Source: Desmospora profundinema (GTDB lineage Bacteria; Bacillota; Bacilli; Thermoactinomycetales; DSM-45169). From it: DNA of 64,000 nt. Below, one piece after another: positions 1-8,208 of this stretch. Location of the stretch: assembly GCF_031454155.1 (NCBI RefSeq), contig NZ_JAVDQG010000002.1, positions 372,001-436,000 on the forward strand, written 5' to 3'. The notes under the pieces are model-generated. The model had not been told where the DNA came from. It saw nothing but the letters and a program-made list of their open reading frames with translations, and did no database searches. A program made the position numbers and the translations under genes. Numbering within the stretch: the first letter of the stretch is position 1; every line of letters begins with the position of its first letter.

Positions 1-2
1 GT

Positions 3-1286
3 GCCCACGGTGTGTTCCGGGTGACACACGCCATGAAGGATTACACCAAGGCTGCCTTCCTCCAAGAAGAGGATAAGGAAACACCGGTGTTTGTCCGCTT
101 CTCCACCGTGATCCATCCCTCCGGGTCACCCGAAACCGCCCGTGATCCGCGCGGTTTTGCCACCAAGTTTTACACGGAAGAAGGCAACTACGACATCGTT
201 GGCAACCATTTGCCTGTTTTCTTCATTCGGGACGCGATTAAATTCCCCGATATGGTCCATTCCTTGAAACCGGCACCGGATACCAATATCCAGGATCCGG
301 ACCGGTATTGGGATTTTATGACCCTCACCCCGGAATCCACCCATATGATGACCTGGGTCTTCTCCGATTACGGAACACCGGCCAACTATCGTCAGATGGA
401 AGGATTCGGCGTACACGCCTTTAAGTGGGTAAACGCTGCCGGCCAAGTGGTGTATGTGAAATACCACTGGAAACCGCTGCAGGGTGTCCGAAACCTGTCC
501 GCGGAAGAAGCGGCAACGGTTCAAGGGGAGGATTTCCAACACGCTACCCGTGATCTTTTTGACCATATTGAAAAAGGTGACTATCCCAAGTGGGACTTAT
601 ACGTACAAATCATGAAACCTGAGGAATTGGACCGGTATGAATGGGATCCGCTGGATCCGACCAAAGTATGGCCTGAAGATCTCTATCCGTTGCAGCCCGT
701 CGGACGGATGACCCTGAACCGAAACCCGAAAAACTTCTTCGCCGAAGTGGAGCAATCCGCCTTTTCTCCCAGTGCAACCGTTCCGGGAATCGAACCTTCT
801 GAAGACAAACTGCTGCAAGGCCGCCTGTTCTCCTACCCGGATACACAGCGCCACCGGATCGGTCCCAATTACCTGGACCTTCCGATTAACTGCCCCTACG
901 CCCCGGTGCGCAACAACACGCGGGACGGGAACATGCAGTATCATACGGATATTTCTCCGATCAACTACGAGCCCAACCGACACGAAGGTACCCCCCGGGA
1001 AGATTCAACCTATCTGGAAAGCGAAACACCGCTTGAAGGGGCAGCCGGTCGGCAGAAAATTTTCAAAACTGACGATTTCTCGCAGGCCGGTGAGCGTTAC
1101 CGTGCGTTTTCCGAAGAGGAACGCGCCAACCTGATCAAAAATCTGACCAATGACCTAAAACAGGTTCATGAAAAAACACGCTTGCTCGCCATCTGCAATT
1201 TCTATCGTGCAGATGAGGAATACGGGCTCCGTTTGGCTGAAAGCCTCGGTGTGGATATCAGCCAATATCTGCAGCAACAATCGTAA
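3..1286 (+). CDS. katA: Catalase, heme-dependent (5' end cut by window edge)
   Basis: Heme catalase that converts hydrogen peroxide to water and oxygen in the cytoplasm. The reading frame is open from base 3 (A-H-G-V-F...), so the gene starts before the window and the catalytic-histidine segment is missing here. Visible are the distal segment GNHLPVFFIRD, which holds the conserved catalytic Asn, and the proximal heme-tyrosine segment RLFSYPDTQRHR. The 427 visible codons fit a small-subunit catalase of about 480 residues, of the KatA type. A terminator follows directly, so this is the last gene of its transcript. The family is certain; which paralogue (KatA or the spore KatX) cannot be decided. 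Confidence 0.95.
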   Translation, partial: AHGVFRVTHAMKDYTKAAFLQEEDKETPVFVRFSTVIHPSGSPETARDPRGFATKFYTEEGNYDIVGNHLPVFFIRDAIKFPDMVHSLKPAPDTNIQDPDRYWDFMTLTPESTHMMTWVFSDYGTPANYRQMEGFGVHAFKWVNAAGQVVYVKYHWKPLQGVRNLSAEEAATVQGEDFQHATRDLFDHIEKGDYPKWDLYVQIMKPEELDRYEWDPLDPTKVWPEDLYPLQPVGRMTLNRNPKNFFAEVEQSAFSPSATVPGIEPSEDKLLQGRLFSYPDTQRHRIGPNYLDLPINCPYAPVRNNTRDGNMQYHTDISPINYEPNRHEGTPREDSTYLESETPLEGAAGRQKIFKTDDFSQAGERYRAFSEEERANLIKNLTNDLKQVHEKTRLLAICNFYRADEEYGLRLAESLGVDISQYLQQQS

Positions 1287-1303
1287 TAGAAAATCAGCAG
1301 AAC

Positions 1304-1336
1304 AAAACCGCCTCCCCATCCGGGAGGCGGTTGTTT
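1304..1336. terminator. Intrinsic terminator between convergent katA and HAD gene
   Basis: Stem AACCGCCTCCC / GGGAGGCGGTT with a short loop, followed by T-rich sequence. It sits between two convergent genes and can serve both strands. Confidence 0.8.
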
Positions 1337-1341
1337 CGTCC

Positions 1342-2133
1342 TTAAACACGGGTCATGGCTCTCTTGACAGCATCACTGACGGAATCGGCGGTTTTCCCGG
1401 CTTTTAACCGTACTCCCGCCGGAGCATGAGCCATAGCGAAGCTGAGGTGGGGAAAGGATTCAAACATCGACACGTCATTAAACGCATCTCCAATAGTAAG
1501 AACCTGTTCCCTCGAAATACCCAATCGCTCCACCAATACCTGAAGTCCCCGTCCCTTGGAGATCCCCCGGGGCATCACATCCAGGCAATCCCGATCGGAA
1601 ATGAATAAGTCCACTTCCTCACCAAACCGTCTTTCCAAACGGCTTTTCAGCTTCTCAATCCGTTCCATTTCACCAAAATAACTGAACTTGCACGGCATCA
1701 CCTCTTGTCGGAGCAAAGCAGATCCCAATTCCGGCATCAACCGGACAGAGGAAAACAAGCGGGACTCTACCAGCTCCGCCATCCCGACACGACGGTGACT
1801 CAAAAGCTGGTGCTCCAAGCAAACCAACATAAACAAATCTTCTCCTTGCGTCTCTTCAAACAACGCCACCGCCAGGTCCGGGGTAAACACGTGCTTCACC
1901 AGCGGCTCTCCCTCTCGTGTGCGGACAAAGGCCCCATTTTGGCTCACTCCGTGGGCAGGAATTCCGATGACATCCATCACCTGTTCCAGTTCTGCCTGCA
2001 TCCTTCCTGAAGCCAGGCACAGCTGGCTTCCATCCCGAACCGCCTCCATCAGGGTTTTCCGGTCTTCCTCCCGCACCAGCTTTTCTTCATCCAACAAGGT
2101 CCCATCCAAGTCTGTAACGATCAGCTTAACCAT
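1342..2133 (-). CDS. Cof-type HAD-IIB family phosphatase
   Basis: Haloacid-dehalogenase phosphatase of the Cof/IIB type, acting on small phosphorylated metabolites, often sugar phosphates; the substrate is unknown here. Motif I is DLDGTLL with the nucleophile Asp8 and acid Asp10. Motif IV is GDAFNDVSMF near residues 217-226, and a C2-type cap lies between them. At 263 residues it has the usual family length. The start codon overlaps the end of the upstream deoR-like gene by 8 bp, so the two are almost certainly translated from one mRNA. The regulator probably senses or controls the phosphatase substrate (inference). Confidence 0.9.
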   Translation of the reverse strand: MVKLIVTDLDGTLLDEEKLVREEDRKTLMEAVRDGSQLCLASGRMQAELEQVMDVIGIPAHGVSQNGAFVRTREGEPLVKHVFTPDLAVALFEETQGEDLFMLVCLEHQLLSHRRVGMAELVESRLFSSVRLMPELGSALLRQEVMPCKFSYFGEMERIEKLKSRLERRFGEEVDLFISDRDCLDVMPRGISKGRGLQVLVERLGISREQVLTIGDAFNDVSMFESFPHLSFAMAHAPAGVRLKAGKTADSVSDAVKRAMTRV

Positions 2134-2887
2134 GCGGGGTCACCTCCATGATCTCCACTTCCTGTTCCTCCAGCGCCCTTTGCAAATCGGCGGGAGGCGG
2201 TTGATCGGTCACCAACCGATCGATCGATCCAAGATCACACACCCGGTAAAAAAAACGGCGGTGAAATTTGGTGGCATCCGCCAATACGATGACTTGGCCT
2301 GCACATTGAAGCGACTCCCGAATCACTTGGCCATCCTCCTCATCGGGATAAAACACACCCTCCGGAGTAATCCCGCTGGCACCGAGAAATGCCTTATCGA
2401 CACGATAGTTCCGCAGCATGGCAACAGTGGTCGCCCCGTACACATAACGGTGTTTCGGGTGCAACTTTCCACCGAGCAAACGGACGGAGACATGGGGACG
2501 GTCCGCTAAAACCGATGCGATATCGATGGAATTGGTCACCACCGTCACATCCTCGGCAGTAAGAGAAGCGGCCACCGCCTGTACGGTGGTCGAGGCATCC
2601 AGGATCAAATGCTCCCCGTCCCGAATGAGACCCGCCGCCTCACGACCGATCGCCTCTTTCTCACCTGCAGCCGATTCCAGGCGTTCCCGGTAACTTTTCA
2701 CCTCTTTTTCCGGCAGGAGAGCCCCGCCGCGGGTGCGCAGGATGACTCCCTGTTCATCGAGTTTAACCAGATCCCTTCGGGCGGTATCCCGCGACACCCC
2801 GAACCGGTCGCAGATCTCCTGCACGCTGATCCGTTTGTACTGTTCCAGATACTCCCGTATCTTGCGCAATCGCTCTTCCTGGTACAA
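2126..2887 (-). CDS. DeoR-family transcriptional regulator
   Basis: DNA-binding repressor of the DeoR sugar-catabolism family. An N-terminal winged helix-turn-helix is visible around residues 18-42 (SVQEICDRFGVSRDTARRDL), followed by the DeoRC sensor domain, a ribose-5-phosphate-isomerase-like fold that usually binds a phosphorylated sugar. Length (253 aa) is normal. It leads a two-gene operon with the HAD phosphatase (8-bp overlap). A perfect inverted repeat lies about 45 bp upstream of the start and is a good candidate for its own operator. The controlled sugar is not evident from the neighbours. Confidence 0.92.
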   Translation of the reverse strand: MYQEERLRKIREYLEQYKRISVQEICDRFGVSRDTARRDLVKLDEQGVILRTRGGALLPEKEVKSYRERLESAAGEKEAIGREAAGLIRDGEHLILDASTTVQAVAASLTAEDVTVVTNSIDIASVLADRPHVSVRLLGGKLHPKHRYVYGATTVAMLRNYRVDKAFLGASGITPEGVFYPDEEDGQVIRESLQCAGQVIVLADATKFHRRFFYRVCDLGSIDRLVTDQPPPADLQRALEEQEVEIMEVTPHG

Positions 2888-2932
2888 CGAAATCCCTCCT
2901 TTCCCATCAATGACCGATCATCACTTACTAAC

Positions 2933-2959
2933 ACTTATAAATTATAAGGATTTATAAGT
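2933..2959. promoter_or_regulatory. Perfect 10-bp inverted repeat, probable DeoR operator
   Basis: ACTTATAAAT and ATTTATAAGT form a perfect inverted repeat separated by 7 bp, located 46 bp upstream of the deoR-like start codon. The AT-rich arms also supply promoter-like TATAAT-type sequence. Autoregulation by the DeoR protein is inferred from position and symmetry. Confidence 0.55.
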
Positions 2960-3320
2960 CATTATGCAATATCGGGCATAAAAAATACCCCGGCAATCGC
3001 CGGGGAGGCTGCTGACAAACCTCTTCGTTAAGGGAAGAGGGGAACGATTTCCGGTGTAGCGCCCTATGACCGACTACCTAGCGGAGTCTCCGTAGGACTC
3101 AACCGTCTAGCGGCCACCTTGCTTTTCTTTTGGCCGCTGGTTGGGTCCGGAGGAGACGGAGCGGACTGCCCTTCATCGGTGAAAGGAAAAGAGGCGCGGA
3201 GACGGAAATCGGGCCCCGGGCTCTCGTTGCACGACAGCACAAGTCACCATGGTCACTTTATCATCAATCTGCCTGGCAATCGCCGGGATTCAGTTCGGTG
3301 TATGACAGATGGATTAACCC
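2960..3320 (-). other. Non-coding structured tract, probable long 3' UTR of the DUF4397 gene
   Basis: No credible reading frame. On the minus strand the tract follows the DUF4397 stop codon and ends in a strong terminator, so it is most simply a 3' UTR of about 320 nt. It is rich in GC stems. A CCCGGCGATTGCC sequence occurs twice, once at the terminator and once near 3272-3288. A separate small RNA made from this region is possible; no known RNA family was recognised. Confidence 0.35.
2980..3005 (-). terminator. Intrinsic terminator (minus strand)
   Basis: Read on the minus strand: CCCCGGC, short loop, GCCGGGG, then TATTTTTT. It lies downstream of the DUF4397 gene and its long non-coding tail. 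Confidence 0.85.
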
Positions 3321-4109
3321 TCACCTCCCGTCCCGCAGGAGTAACAGGTTCAGTCGGGGTCTGCCTTGAGACAATCCAATCAGATATGCGGAATAAGCTT
3401 GGTTTGCCTGGAATGTAACACGGGGAACCGTCAATATTTTTTGACGGCGATCATCTATGAATACTTCCACCTCCTCTGTTGCCGGATGTACCGTCAGGTA
3501 GCGGGTCACCTCCTTGAATCGAACATCGGGGTACATGATATTCTCGCTAATGGTCACATCCACTGTGGGTGTATCCGGCGACAAATGGCCAAAACGAAGA
3601 TGTACCTTGCCCTGTTCCACCTCCGGGTCATCTACGATCGTCAACAATTCGAGCTGCCTCGGTCGGTTCACCGCCGCCAACGTATACACGTTACCCGCTT
3701 CCAACGTCACTCTCTCCTGCAACACTGGCTCCCCCCGGCGAAACACTTCCACACGATAAGTTCTAGGCGGCAGATCAATGTAGTTGGACGCGTTTCCGTA
3801 ACCCAGGTTAGTAGCCAGTCTCCGTCCATCTATATTGACATTCACTTGAGCTGTCCCTGGTGAGGCGTGCAAAATCCGCACCCGGGTCCTCTCTCTGGGA
3901 ACCGACGACGGCTCCGTCTGGGATTCCTGTTGTCCATCTCCCATAACCGTACCCATTTGTACCATTTCCGCCACCCGTCGAGTATAACGAAGGTGCTTTT
4001 TATAGTAGTGGACATGCCATTCCGGATGGCTGTATTTGTAGTACTCCGCCAACAGTCCATACATTTGAGCCTTTTCCAAATACCGCTTCAGCTCCCGGCT
4101 ATGATCCAT
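3321..4109 (-). CDS. DUF4397 domain-containing protein
   Basis: Protein of 262 residues with an N-terminal charged, tyrosine-rich helical part (1-60), a short polar linker, and then a DUF4397 beta-sandwich region (about 75-260) that appears as two similar halves; each begins with a strand like RILHASP or [13 protein letters not shown]4397 proteins are common in Bacillales, usually surface or spore associated, with no known activity. There is no signal peptide or anchor. The start is supported by GGAGGG eight bases upstream. It is transcribed alone, with a non-coding 3' tail and terminator. Function unknown. Confidence 0.8.
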   Translation of the reverse strand: MDHSRELKRYLEKAQMYGLLAEYYKYSHPEWHVHYYKKHLRYTRRVAEMVQMGTVMGDGQQESQTEPSSVPRERTRVRILHASPGTAQVNVNIDGRRLATNLGYGNASNYIDLPPRTYRVEVFRRGEPVLQERVTLEAGNVYTLAAVNRPRQLELLTIVDDPEVEQGKVHLRFGHLSPDTPTVDVTISENIMYPDVRFKEVTRYLTVHPATEEVEVFIDDRRQKILTVPRVTFQANQAYSAYLIGLSQGRPRLNLLLLRDGR

Positions 4110-4281
4110 CTTACTTCCCTCCGTTCATTCAAATGGACTTGATTTATGGATATTCAATTCGGGCACAAGACTGCACCAAAAGTGATTTAAAGTGCAAAAA
4201 GTCATCATTTTCCTGTCGACAATTTAACAGAATTATCTTATTATTATAGGAAAGAATGCTTAACGGAAAGGAAGATGGCCT

Positions 4282-4614
4282 ATGAACGCGTATGGATTGG
4301 CATTAGACTCCCGAGACCATCACACATTTTTAAAAATGACGGGATTGGCCTGGAATCTGCTGAACGATCCTGACCGACATAACCATCTCCGTTATCAATT
4401 GTTCCGTTATCTGTCTTCTCATACACTAGCGGAAGTGAGAATAGCGCTCCGTCAACCTAGGGCCATCCAGGATGCACTGGAACATGCGGCTCACGGAGAA
4501 ATCCCGGCGCCCGGCAAGTGGATGGACCACGCAGTCCAACAGTTCCTGCTCCAACAAGTGGCCCCCGCACTCCCCTCCCCGCCCAACCATCCCGCTCTGC
4601 CCTATCATAAGTAA
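4282..4614 (+). CDS. Hypothetical protein, 110 aa
   Basis: I do not recognise this protein. It is soluble, helix-rich and has many His and Leu residues; the last 15 residues are proline rich (PALPSPPNHPALPYHK). A GGAAAGGAAG sequence lies upstream of the ATG and a terminator follows immediately, so it is a self-contained transcript divergent from the DUF4397 gene. AT-rich sequence at about 4220-4255 probably contains the promoter. Confidence 0.65.
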   Translation: MNAYGLALDSRDHHTFLKMTGLAWNLLNDPDRHNHLRYQLFRYLSSHTLAEVRIALRQPRAIQDALEHAAHGEIPAPGKWMDHAVQQFLLQQVAPALPSPPNHPALPYHK

Positions 4615-4616
4615 TA

Positions 4617-4655
4617 CAAAAACACCGATTTCCATCTGGGAAATCGGTGTTTGAT
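4617..4655. terminator. Bidirectional intrinsic terminator
   Basis: Stem AACACCGATTTCC / GGAAATCGGTGTT with a 5-nt loop and T/A tails on both sides, between two convergent genes. Confidence 0.85.
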
Positions 4656-4699
4656 ATATCTTTACATCAGAGTAGCAGAGACATGTGCATTTCTATCCA

Positions 4700-5680
4700 T
4701 CACTTCCCCCTTATCCGCAACAACAGGCTGGAAAACAAGGATAATGTCGGCAATTCAATCAACGGGCCCATAACCAAGGCGAGAGCGATCAAGGGCTGAT
4801 CGGGAAACGCCGTGATGGCGATCGCCAGTGCGATAGGGGAATTTCGTGCCAATGTGGTGAAGTGCAAACTTACCGTATCCGCATAGGAGAAGCGCCAAAC
4901 TCGGGCCACCCCCTGACCCGCTGCAAAAATGAGCATGAAGCCGATCCAAACCGGAAGGAGCAACGTGAACAACACCCATGGGTTTTGAAGCAAAACCATT
5001 CCCTGAGAAGCGAACATCGCAACGATCACCAGATTAAGAAAAATCAGTTGTACCGTACCAGCCCGGGTGAGAACCTTCTCCCTCAACCAATCCTCTCCTC
5101 TACAACGGCGAAATATCCACCGGATCAAGCGGGACAACACCAATGGCACTACTAAAACCAGCACGATACTTGTCAACAGCCACATCGGTTCCACCCCATG
5201 CAACTGCCCGGTCAAAAACCAAACATAAAAGGGTAATAATAGGATTTGCAAGATCAGGTTCAAGGGTAGAATTGCCGCCGACAGAGTCACATTTCCCCTT
5301 GCGATGGAAGTGAACACCAAATACCAGTCCGTACATGGTGTTACCATCAACATCACAAATCCGATCCATAACTCCGGGCTTTCCCGCAGAAAGAGATAAC
5401 CGAGACCGCCTGCAAATAACGGCGTCACGACAAAGTTGATTCCCACGCTGGCTGTAGTAAACGGGACGTTCGCCAACGATTTCCGCACATCCCCCAAAGG
5501 GATTTGCAGAAACACCCCTATCAACATCACCACCAGAAAAGGCAGAATCAGCCGCTCAGCCCAATCGGACCCTATACCCATCCGCCCGACCCATAAACCC
5601 AACACCACAGAACAGAGAATCACCAAAGCCTGAGATCGTTCCAACCATCCCAATGAGTTCACATCATCACACCTATCCAT
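4700..5680 (-). CDS. ACR3 / bile-acid:sodium symporter superfamily transporter
   Basis: Integral membrane protein of 326 residues with about ten hydrophobic segments. The segment TPCTDWYLVFTSIARGN (about 112-128) matches the conserved Cys-containing helix of the arsenite efflux pump ACR3 and its BASS relatives, and a similar length is typical. Arsenite export is therefore likely but not certain: ACR3 normally has APCTAM here, and a related BASS transporter cannot be excluded. The gene stands alone without arsR or arsC next to it, although a candidate metalloid module lies 2-6 kb downstream. A small inverted repeat lies just upstream of the start. Confidence 0.75.
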   Translation of the reverse strand: MDRCDDVNSLGWLERSQALVILCSVVLGLWVGRMGIGSDWAERLILPFLVVMLIGVFLQIPLGDVRKSLANVPFTTASVGINFVVTPLFAGGLGYLFLRESPELWIGFVMLMVTPCTDWYLVFTSIARGNVTLSAAILPLNLILQILLLPFYVWFLTGQLHGVEPMWLLTSIVLVLVVPLVLSRLIRWIFRRCRGEDWLREKVLTRAGTVQLIFLNLVIVAMFASQGMVLLQNPWVLFTLLLPVWIGFMLIFAAGQGVARVWRFSYADTVSLHFTTLARNSPIALAIAITAFPDQPLIALALVMGPLIELPTLSLFSSLLLRIRGK

Positions 5681-5696
5681 CTACCCCGTATCATCC

Positions 5697-5722
5697 TGAT
5701 TGATAATCAGATATCACAATCA
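5697..5722. promoter_or_regulatory. Short inverted repeat upstream of the ACR3-like gene
   Basis: TGATTG and CAATCA are separated by 14 bp of AT-rich sequence, starting 17 bp upstream of the start codon. The position suits a repressor operator, but six-base arms are weak evidence. Confidence 0.25.
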
Positions 5723-5752
5723 ATGACTGAAAAAGAGCCAGGCAGAGCTGTC

Positions 5753-6004
5753 TCACTCTGCTTTTTCATCCTGTCTGCCGTTTTTGAATGCTGAAAGGCA
5801 ATCACGGCAGATACAGGATTGATTCATTTGATGGGAGGGTACGAGATCAAAAATTTCATCCGGAAAGCTCTCCCGGCTGCACCAGCATGTACCGCGGGGC
5901 TTGCCTGACAGATTTCCGCAATCATTGTCCAAGCCGCAGATGGGACAGTTTGAAGGGTGGATGGTTTCTCCTGTCACGATTCTCCCCGCTTCCATCGTTT
6001 TCAC
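5753..6004 (-). CDS. Cysteine-rich CWC family protein
   Basis: Small soluble protein of 83 residues with the cysteine-rich CWC pattern: CPICG (20-24), a CGN in between, GTCWC (38-42), then CICRDCL (64-70). The spacing suggests a structural zinc site. The family is widespread in Bacillales and proteobacteria and its role is unknown. The GTG at 6004 is assumed as start; GTG or ATG codons a few residues further in are possible because no strong ribosome binding site is visible. Single-gene transcript. Confidence 0.75.
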   Translation of the reverse strand: MKTMEAGRIVTGETIHPSNCPICGLDNDCGNLSGKPRGTCWCSRESFPDEIFDLVPSHQMNQSCICRDCLSAFKNGRQDEKAE

Positions 6005-6269
6005 AATTATAACATCCCAAATGATTCAAAGATCCCCCCTCTGCCCCTTCAACCTTCCAAGCATTTTCATCCTCGAAAAAGTGATTACCGAAGGGAGAAC
6101 AGCCCAAACGGAGGTTCTACAAAATTTTTTTTGGCACACACAAAGAGGTTTAGAAAACTTTATAAACGGTAATATATTCATAGATATGTTGAGGCGTGTT
6201 TGACATAATTAGTATTAAAATCCTATTATTCAGACGTGCCCAACTTTAGTTAAAGGAGGGATGGTCAGG

Positions 6270-6467
6270 GTGAGAACCGATGGGTCAACCATGCTTTCGC
6301 CGTCCAGAATGCTCACCCCTGAAGAGGCGGCGGAAAGACTTGCAGTTAGTCCGAACACGATCCGAAAGTGGTTGCGAAGCGGAAAGTTACAAGGGTACAA
6401 GCTTCCAAACGTTTGGCGGATTCGTGAAAGTGATTTGAATCAGTTTATCGAAAAAGGAAAGCAATAG
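6270..6467 (+). CDS. Helix-turn-helix protein, excisionase (Xis/MerR-like) type
   Basis: A 65-residue DNA-binding protein consisting almost only of an excisionase-type winged helix: LTPEEAAERLAVSPNTIRKW, then a wing KLQGYKLPNVWRI and a final helix. Such proteins bind promoters or mobile-element ends. I chose the GTG at 6270 because GGAGGG lies 9 bases upstream; the ATG at 6261 would almost touch that site. No integrase or other mobile-element gene is adjacent, so a stand-alone regulator is more likely than a phage excisionase. A hairpin ACAGAAAG/CTTTCTGT follows the stop. Confidence 0.8.
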   Translation: MRTDGSTMLSPSRMLTPEEAAERLAVSPNTIRKWLRSGKLQGYKLPNVWRIRESDLNQFIEKGKQ

Positions 6468-6584
6468 TCATACAGAAAGAATCCCCTTTCTGTAAAAGAC
6501 ATTGCACAACTTTGGCAGAGAAAGGGGAGAAAAAAGGCGCTTCCTTCCTTGACGACAGTCACGGACGACGCGCCTCATCATCTC

Positions 6585-6989
6585 ATGAAAAAAATCATCT
6601 TGATCGTCGGCGGAATCTTCTTAGGATTCGCTCTACTTGGAGTGGCTTGTGTAGCGGTGCTGGGAGTCGCGTTTGAAGAAGCGGACAAGGAATTGGAAAA
6701 GATCGAGTCGGAGATCAATACACCTGAAGAAGGGACTGCCGATGAACGTTCTGAAGAGGACTCATCCGATACCACATTAACGATGGATAAATACAACCAA
6801 ATCGAAAACGGTATGAGCTACGATGAAGTGGTAGAGATTATCGGCTTTGAAGGAGAAGAAAACAGTCAAAACGAAGTGGCCGGAGTAAAAACCGTCATGT
6901 ATACCTGGCAAAACTCCGACGGCTCCAATATGAACGCCATCTTTCAAGATGACAAACTAAACTCCAAATCACAATTTGGACTGAAGTAA
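6585..6989 (+). CDS. Membrane-anchored DUF3862 (BLIP/SmpA-like) protein
   Basis: One N-terminal transmembrane segment (about residues 2-24), an acidic linker (30-65), and a C-terminal DUF3862 domain that begins TMDKYNQIENGMSYDEV, the fold shared with SmpA/OmlA and beta-lactamase inhibitor protein. Such domains usually mediate protein-protein contacts at the outer face of the membrane. The ATG at 6585 gives the natural MKK-hydrophobic start; a TTG at 6549 would add 12 residues, and neither has a clear ribosome binding site. Two hairpins follow. Confidence 0.75.
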   Translation: MKKIILIVGGIFLGFALLGVACVAVLGVAFEEADKELEKIESEINTPEEGTADERSEEDSSDTTLTMDKYNQIENGMSYDEVVEIIGFEGEENSQNEVAGVKTVMYTWQNSDGSNMNAIFQDDKLNSKSQFGLK

Positions 6990-7070
6990 TCCATATGAAA
7001 CAGACGCCCCGGCTAAAACCGGGGAGTCCCTCTTCAAAAGGGAAATTATCATTCCGATCCATCCACACAT

Positions 7071-7098
7071 AAAAACCCACCTGACATTGGCGGGTTTT
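7071..7098. terminator. Intrinsic terminator
   Basis: AAAACCCACC / GGCGGGTTTT with one mismatch, T-rich on both strands. A second GC hairpin (CCCCGG...CCGGGG) lies at about 7010-7026, between this one and the DUF3862 stop. Confidence 0.65.
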
Positions 7099-7167
7099 CC
7101 ATCTATTGTCTCTCATTTTGCGGCCTGAAGGCCATCACGAAGATCGCCGAGATGGAAAAGAACGATT

Positions 7168-7274
7168 AAGGGCCTGACTAGTCATTTCATTTTCCTCAAG
7201 ATAAAGGGAAGGGTGGGATGGCTGGCGGAGAGTCTTTGTGCTGAATGGAAGACAGCCATCCCAATCCATCCCCC
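7168..7274 (+). repeat. Decayed copy of the CTAGGGC inverted-repeat element (copy D)
   Basis: Begins GGGCCTGACTAGTCATTTCA, then TGGCTGGCGGAGAG and a matching GACAGCCATCCC. These are the left end and central hairpin of the full element at 20042-20188. The right end is missing. Confidence 0.65.
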
Positions 7275-7288
7275 TTCAAAAGACGGGG

Positions 7289-7477
7289 TTAACCACAGCA
7301 GGAACTTGTGCTGGTTTTTTCGGCTTCTTTATCGGATGCCGATGAATCACATCCACATCCTTCTTCCCCTGATGCTTTCGCTTCTGCATCCTGCACACAA
7401 CATGCGTCTTCTACCGGTGTCGGCCCCCCGCAGCAACCTTCGGAAGGATTGTTTTCAAACGATTTTTTTGCACTCAT
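7289..7477 (-). CDS. Cysteine-rich peptide of the SigZ module (CCGGP...TSSCCG)
   Basis: A 62-residue soluble peptide with ten cysteines in vicinal pairs: GCCGGP (14-19), ACC, GCGC, and the C-terminal TSSCCG. Vicinal cysteines of this kind bind As(III), Sb(III) or soft metals, so a scavenger, chaperone or sensor role is plausible (inference). The start is fixed by AAGGAGG seven bases upstream of the ATG; a longer frame would run into the promoter. A TTGCGTC-N16-CGTCT motif sits 35 bases upstream of the start, matching those before sigZ and the flavoprotein operon. The C-terminal motif repeats the end of the flavoprotein encoded at 8274-9593. Confidence 0.85.
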   Translation of the reverse strand: MSAKKSFENNPSEGCCGGPTPVEDACCVQDAEAKASGEEGCGCDSSASDKEAEKTSTSSCCG

Positions 7478-7512
7478 GTGGGTTCCTCCTTGTTTTTGGC
7501 TTTCACTGTAGA

Positions 7513-7540
7513 AGACGGGCATGAAACAAAAAGGACGCAA
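7513..7540 (-). promoter_or_regulatory. SigZ-type promoter A, upstream of the Cys-rich peptide gene
   Basis: Minus strand: TTGCGTC (7540-7534), 16-bp spacer, CGTCT (7517-7513). Same hexamers and same spacing as two further sites in the sigZ-flavoprotein intergenic region. The layout is that of an extracytoplasmic-function sigma promoter. Confidence 0.75.
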
Positions 7541-7546
7541 GATATT

Positions 7547-8140
7547 CTAATGGCATTTATGATCCGGTGATGAACACTTGGGAGGTGTTGAACAATCGGA
7601 TTTGACCTCATAGTTCATAATATAGCCCAATCGGTCAAATTCAAAATGGCAGCAGTCCAACATGAATTGCTTTAGTTTTTTTCTGCCCCGTTGAACTCTG
7701 GACTTTGCTCCGGAAAAGGAAATACCCAATTTTTCACTGAGCTCCTTTTGTGTATAGCCTTCAAGCTCCGTCATCTCAATCGCTTCCCTGTATTTTAAGG
7801 GCAGTTGATCGATCATGGGCCGCAGACATTGGGACAATTCCTTGCTCAAATCTTCATCTTCTTCCTCTTGATCCGGGTTTTTATCAAACTCCGATAAAAA
7901 CAGAGGCAATTCCTTAACCGGTTCTTTTTTGCGGTAATAGTCGATCAATGCATTTCTGGTGATCTGATAAATCCAGGGTCGTAGCTTTTGTTTATCTTTC
8001 AGTTGATCGATTTGCGTATAGATTTTAATGAAGATTTCCTGCAGAACGTCTTCTACCGCATAGGGGTCATGGATGCGTTTGAGTAAGAATTTTTTTAATT
8101 GATTGTGGAATTCGTTCCATATAATGTCTATATTCATCAT
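7547..8140 (-). CDS. sigZ: ECF RNA polymerase sigma factor, SigZ-like, with Cys-rich tail
   Basis: ECF sigma factor of 197 residues with region 2 (about 8-70, DVLQEIFIKIYTQID and WIYQITRNALIDYYR) and region 4 (about 105-160, ending in the recognition helix SFSGAKSRVQRGRKKLKQ). The following DCCHFEFDRLG is typical of SigZ. The tail to residue 197 is unusually rich in cysteine (Cys163, 164, 183, 189, 196), which could make the protein itself responsive to thiol-reactive compounds. No anti-sigma gene is next to it, which fits direct sensing. It is preceded by its own copy of TTGCGTC-N16-CGTCT, indicating autoregulation. AGGAGGGG supports the start. Confidence 0.88.
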   Translation of the reverse strand: MMNIDIIWNEFHNQLKKFLLKRIHDPYAVEDVLQEIFIKIYTQIDQLKDKQKLRPWIYQITRNALIDYYRKKEPVKELPLFLSEFDKNPDQEEEDEDLSKELSQCLRPMIDQLPLKYREAIEMTELEGYTQKELSEKLGISFSGAKSRVQRGRKKLKQFMLDCCHFEFDRLGYIMNYEVKSDCSTPPKCSSPDHKCH

Positions 8141-8172
8141 GATTCCCCTCCTAAAAAGGCTCTTATTGTTTC

Positions 8173-8200
8173 AGACGTTTCATGGTACAAAAGGACGCAA
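8173..8200 (-). promoter_or_regulatory. SigZ-type promoter C, upstream of sigZ itself
   Basis: Minus strand: TTGCGTC (8200-8194), 16-bp spacer, CGTCT (8177-8173), 32 bases before the sigZ start. Its -35 box lies back to back with that of promoter B. Confidence 0.75.
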
Positions 8201-8208
8201 CCATCATG

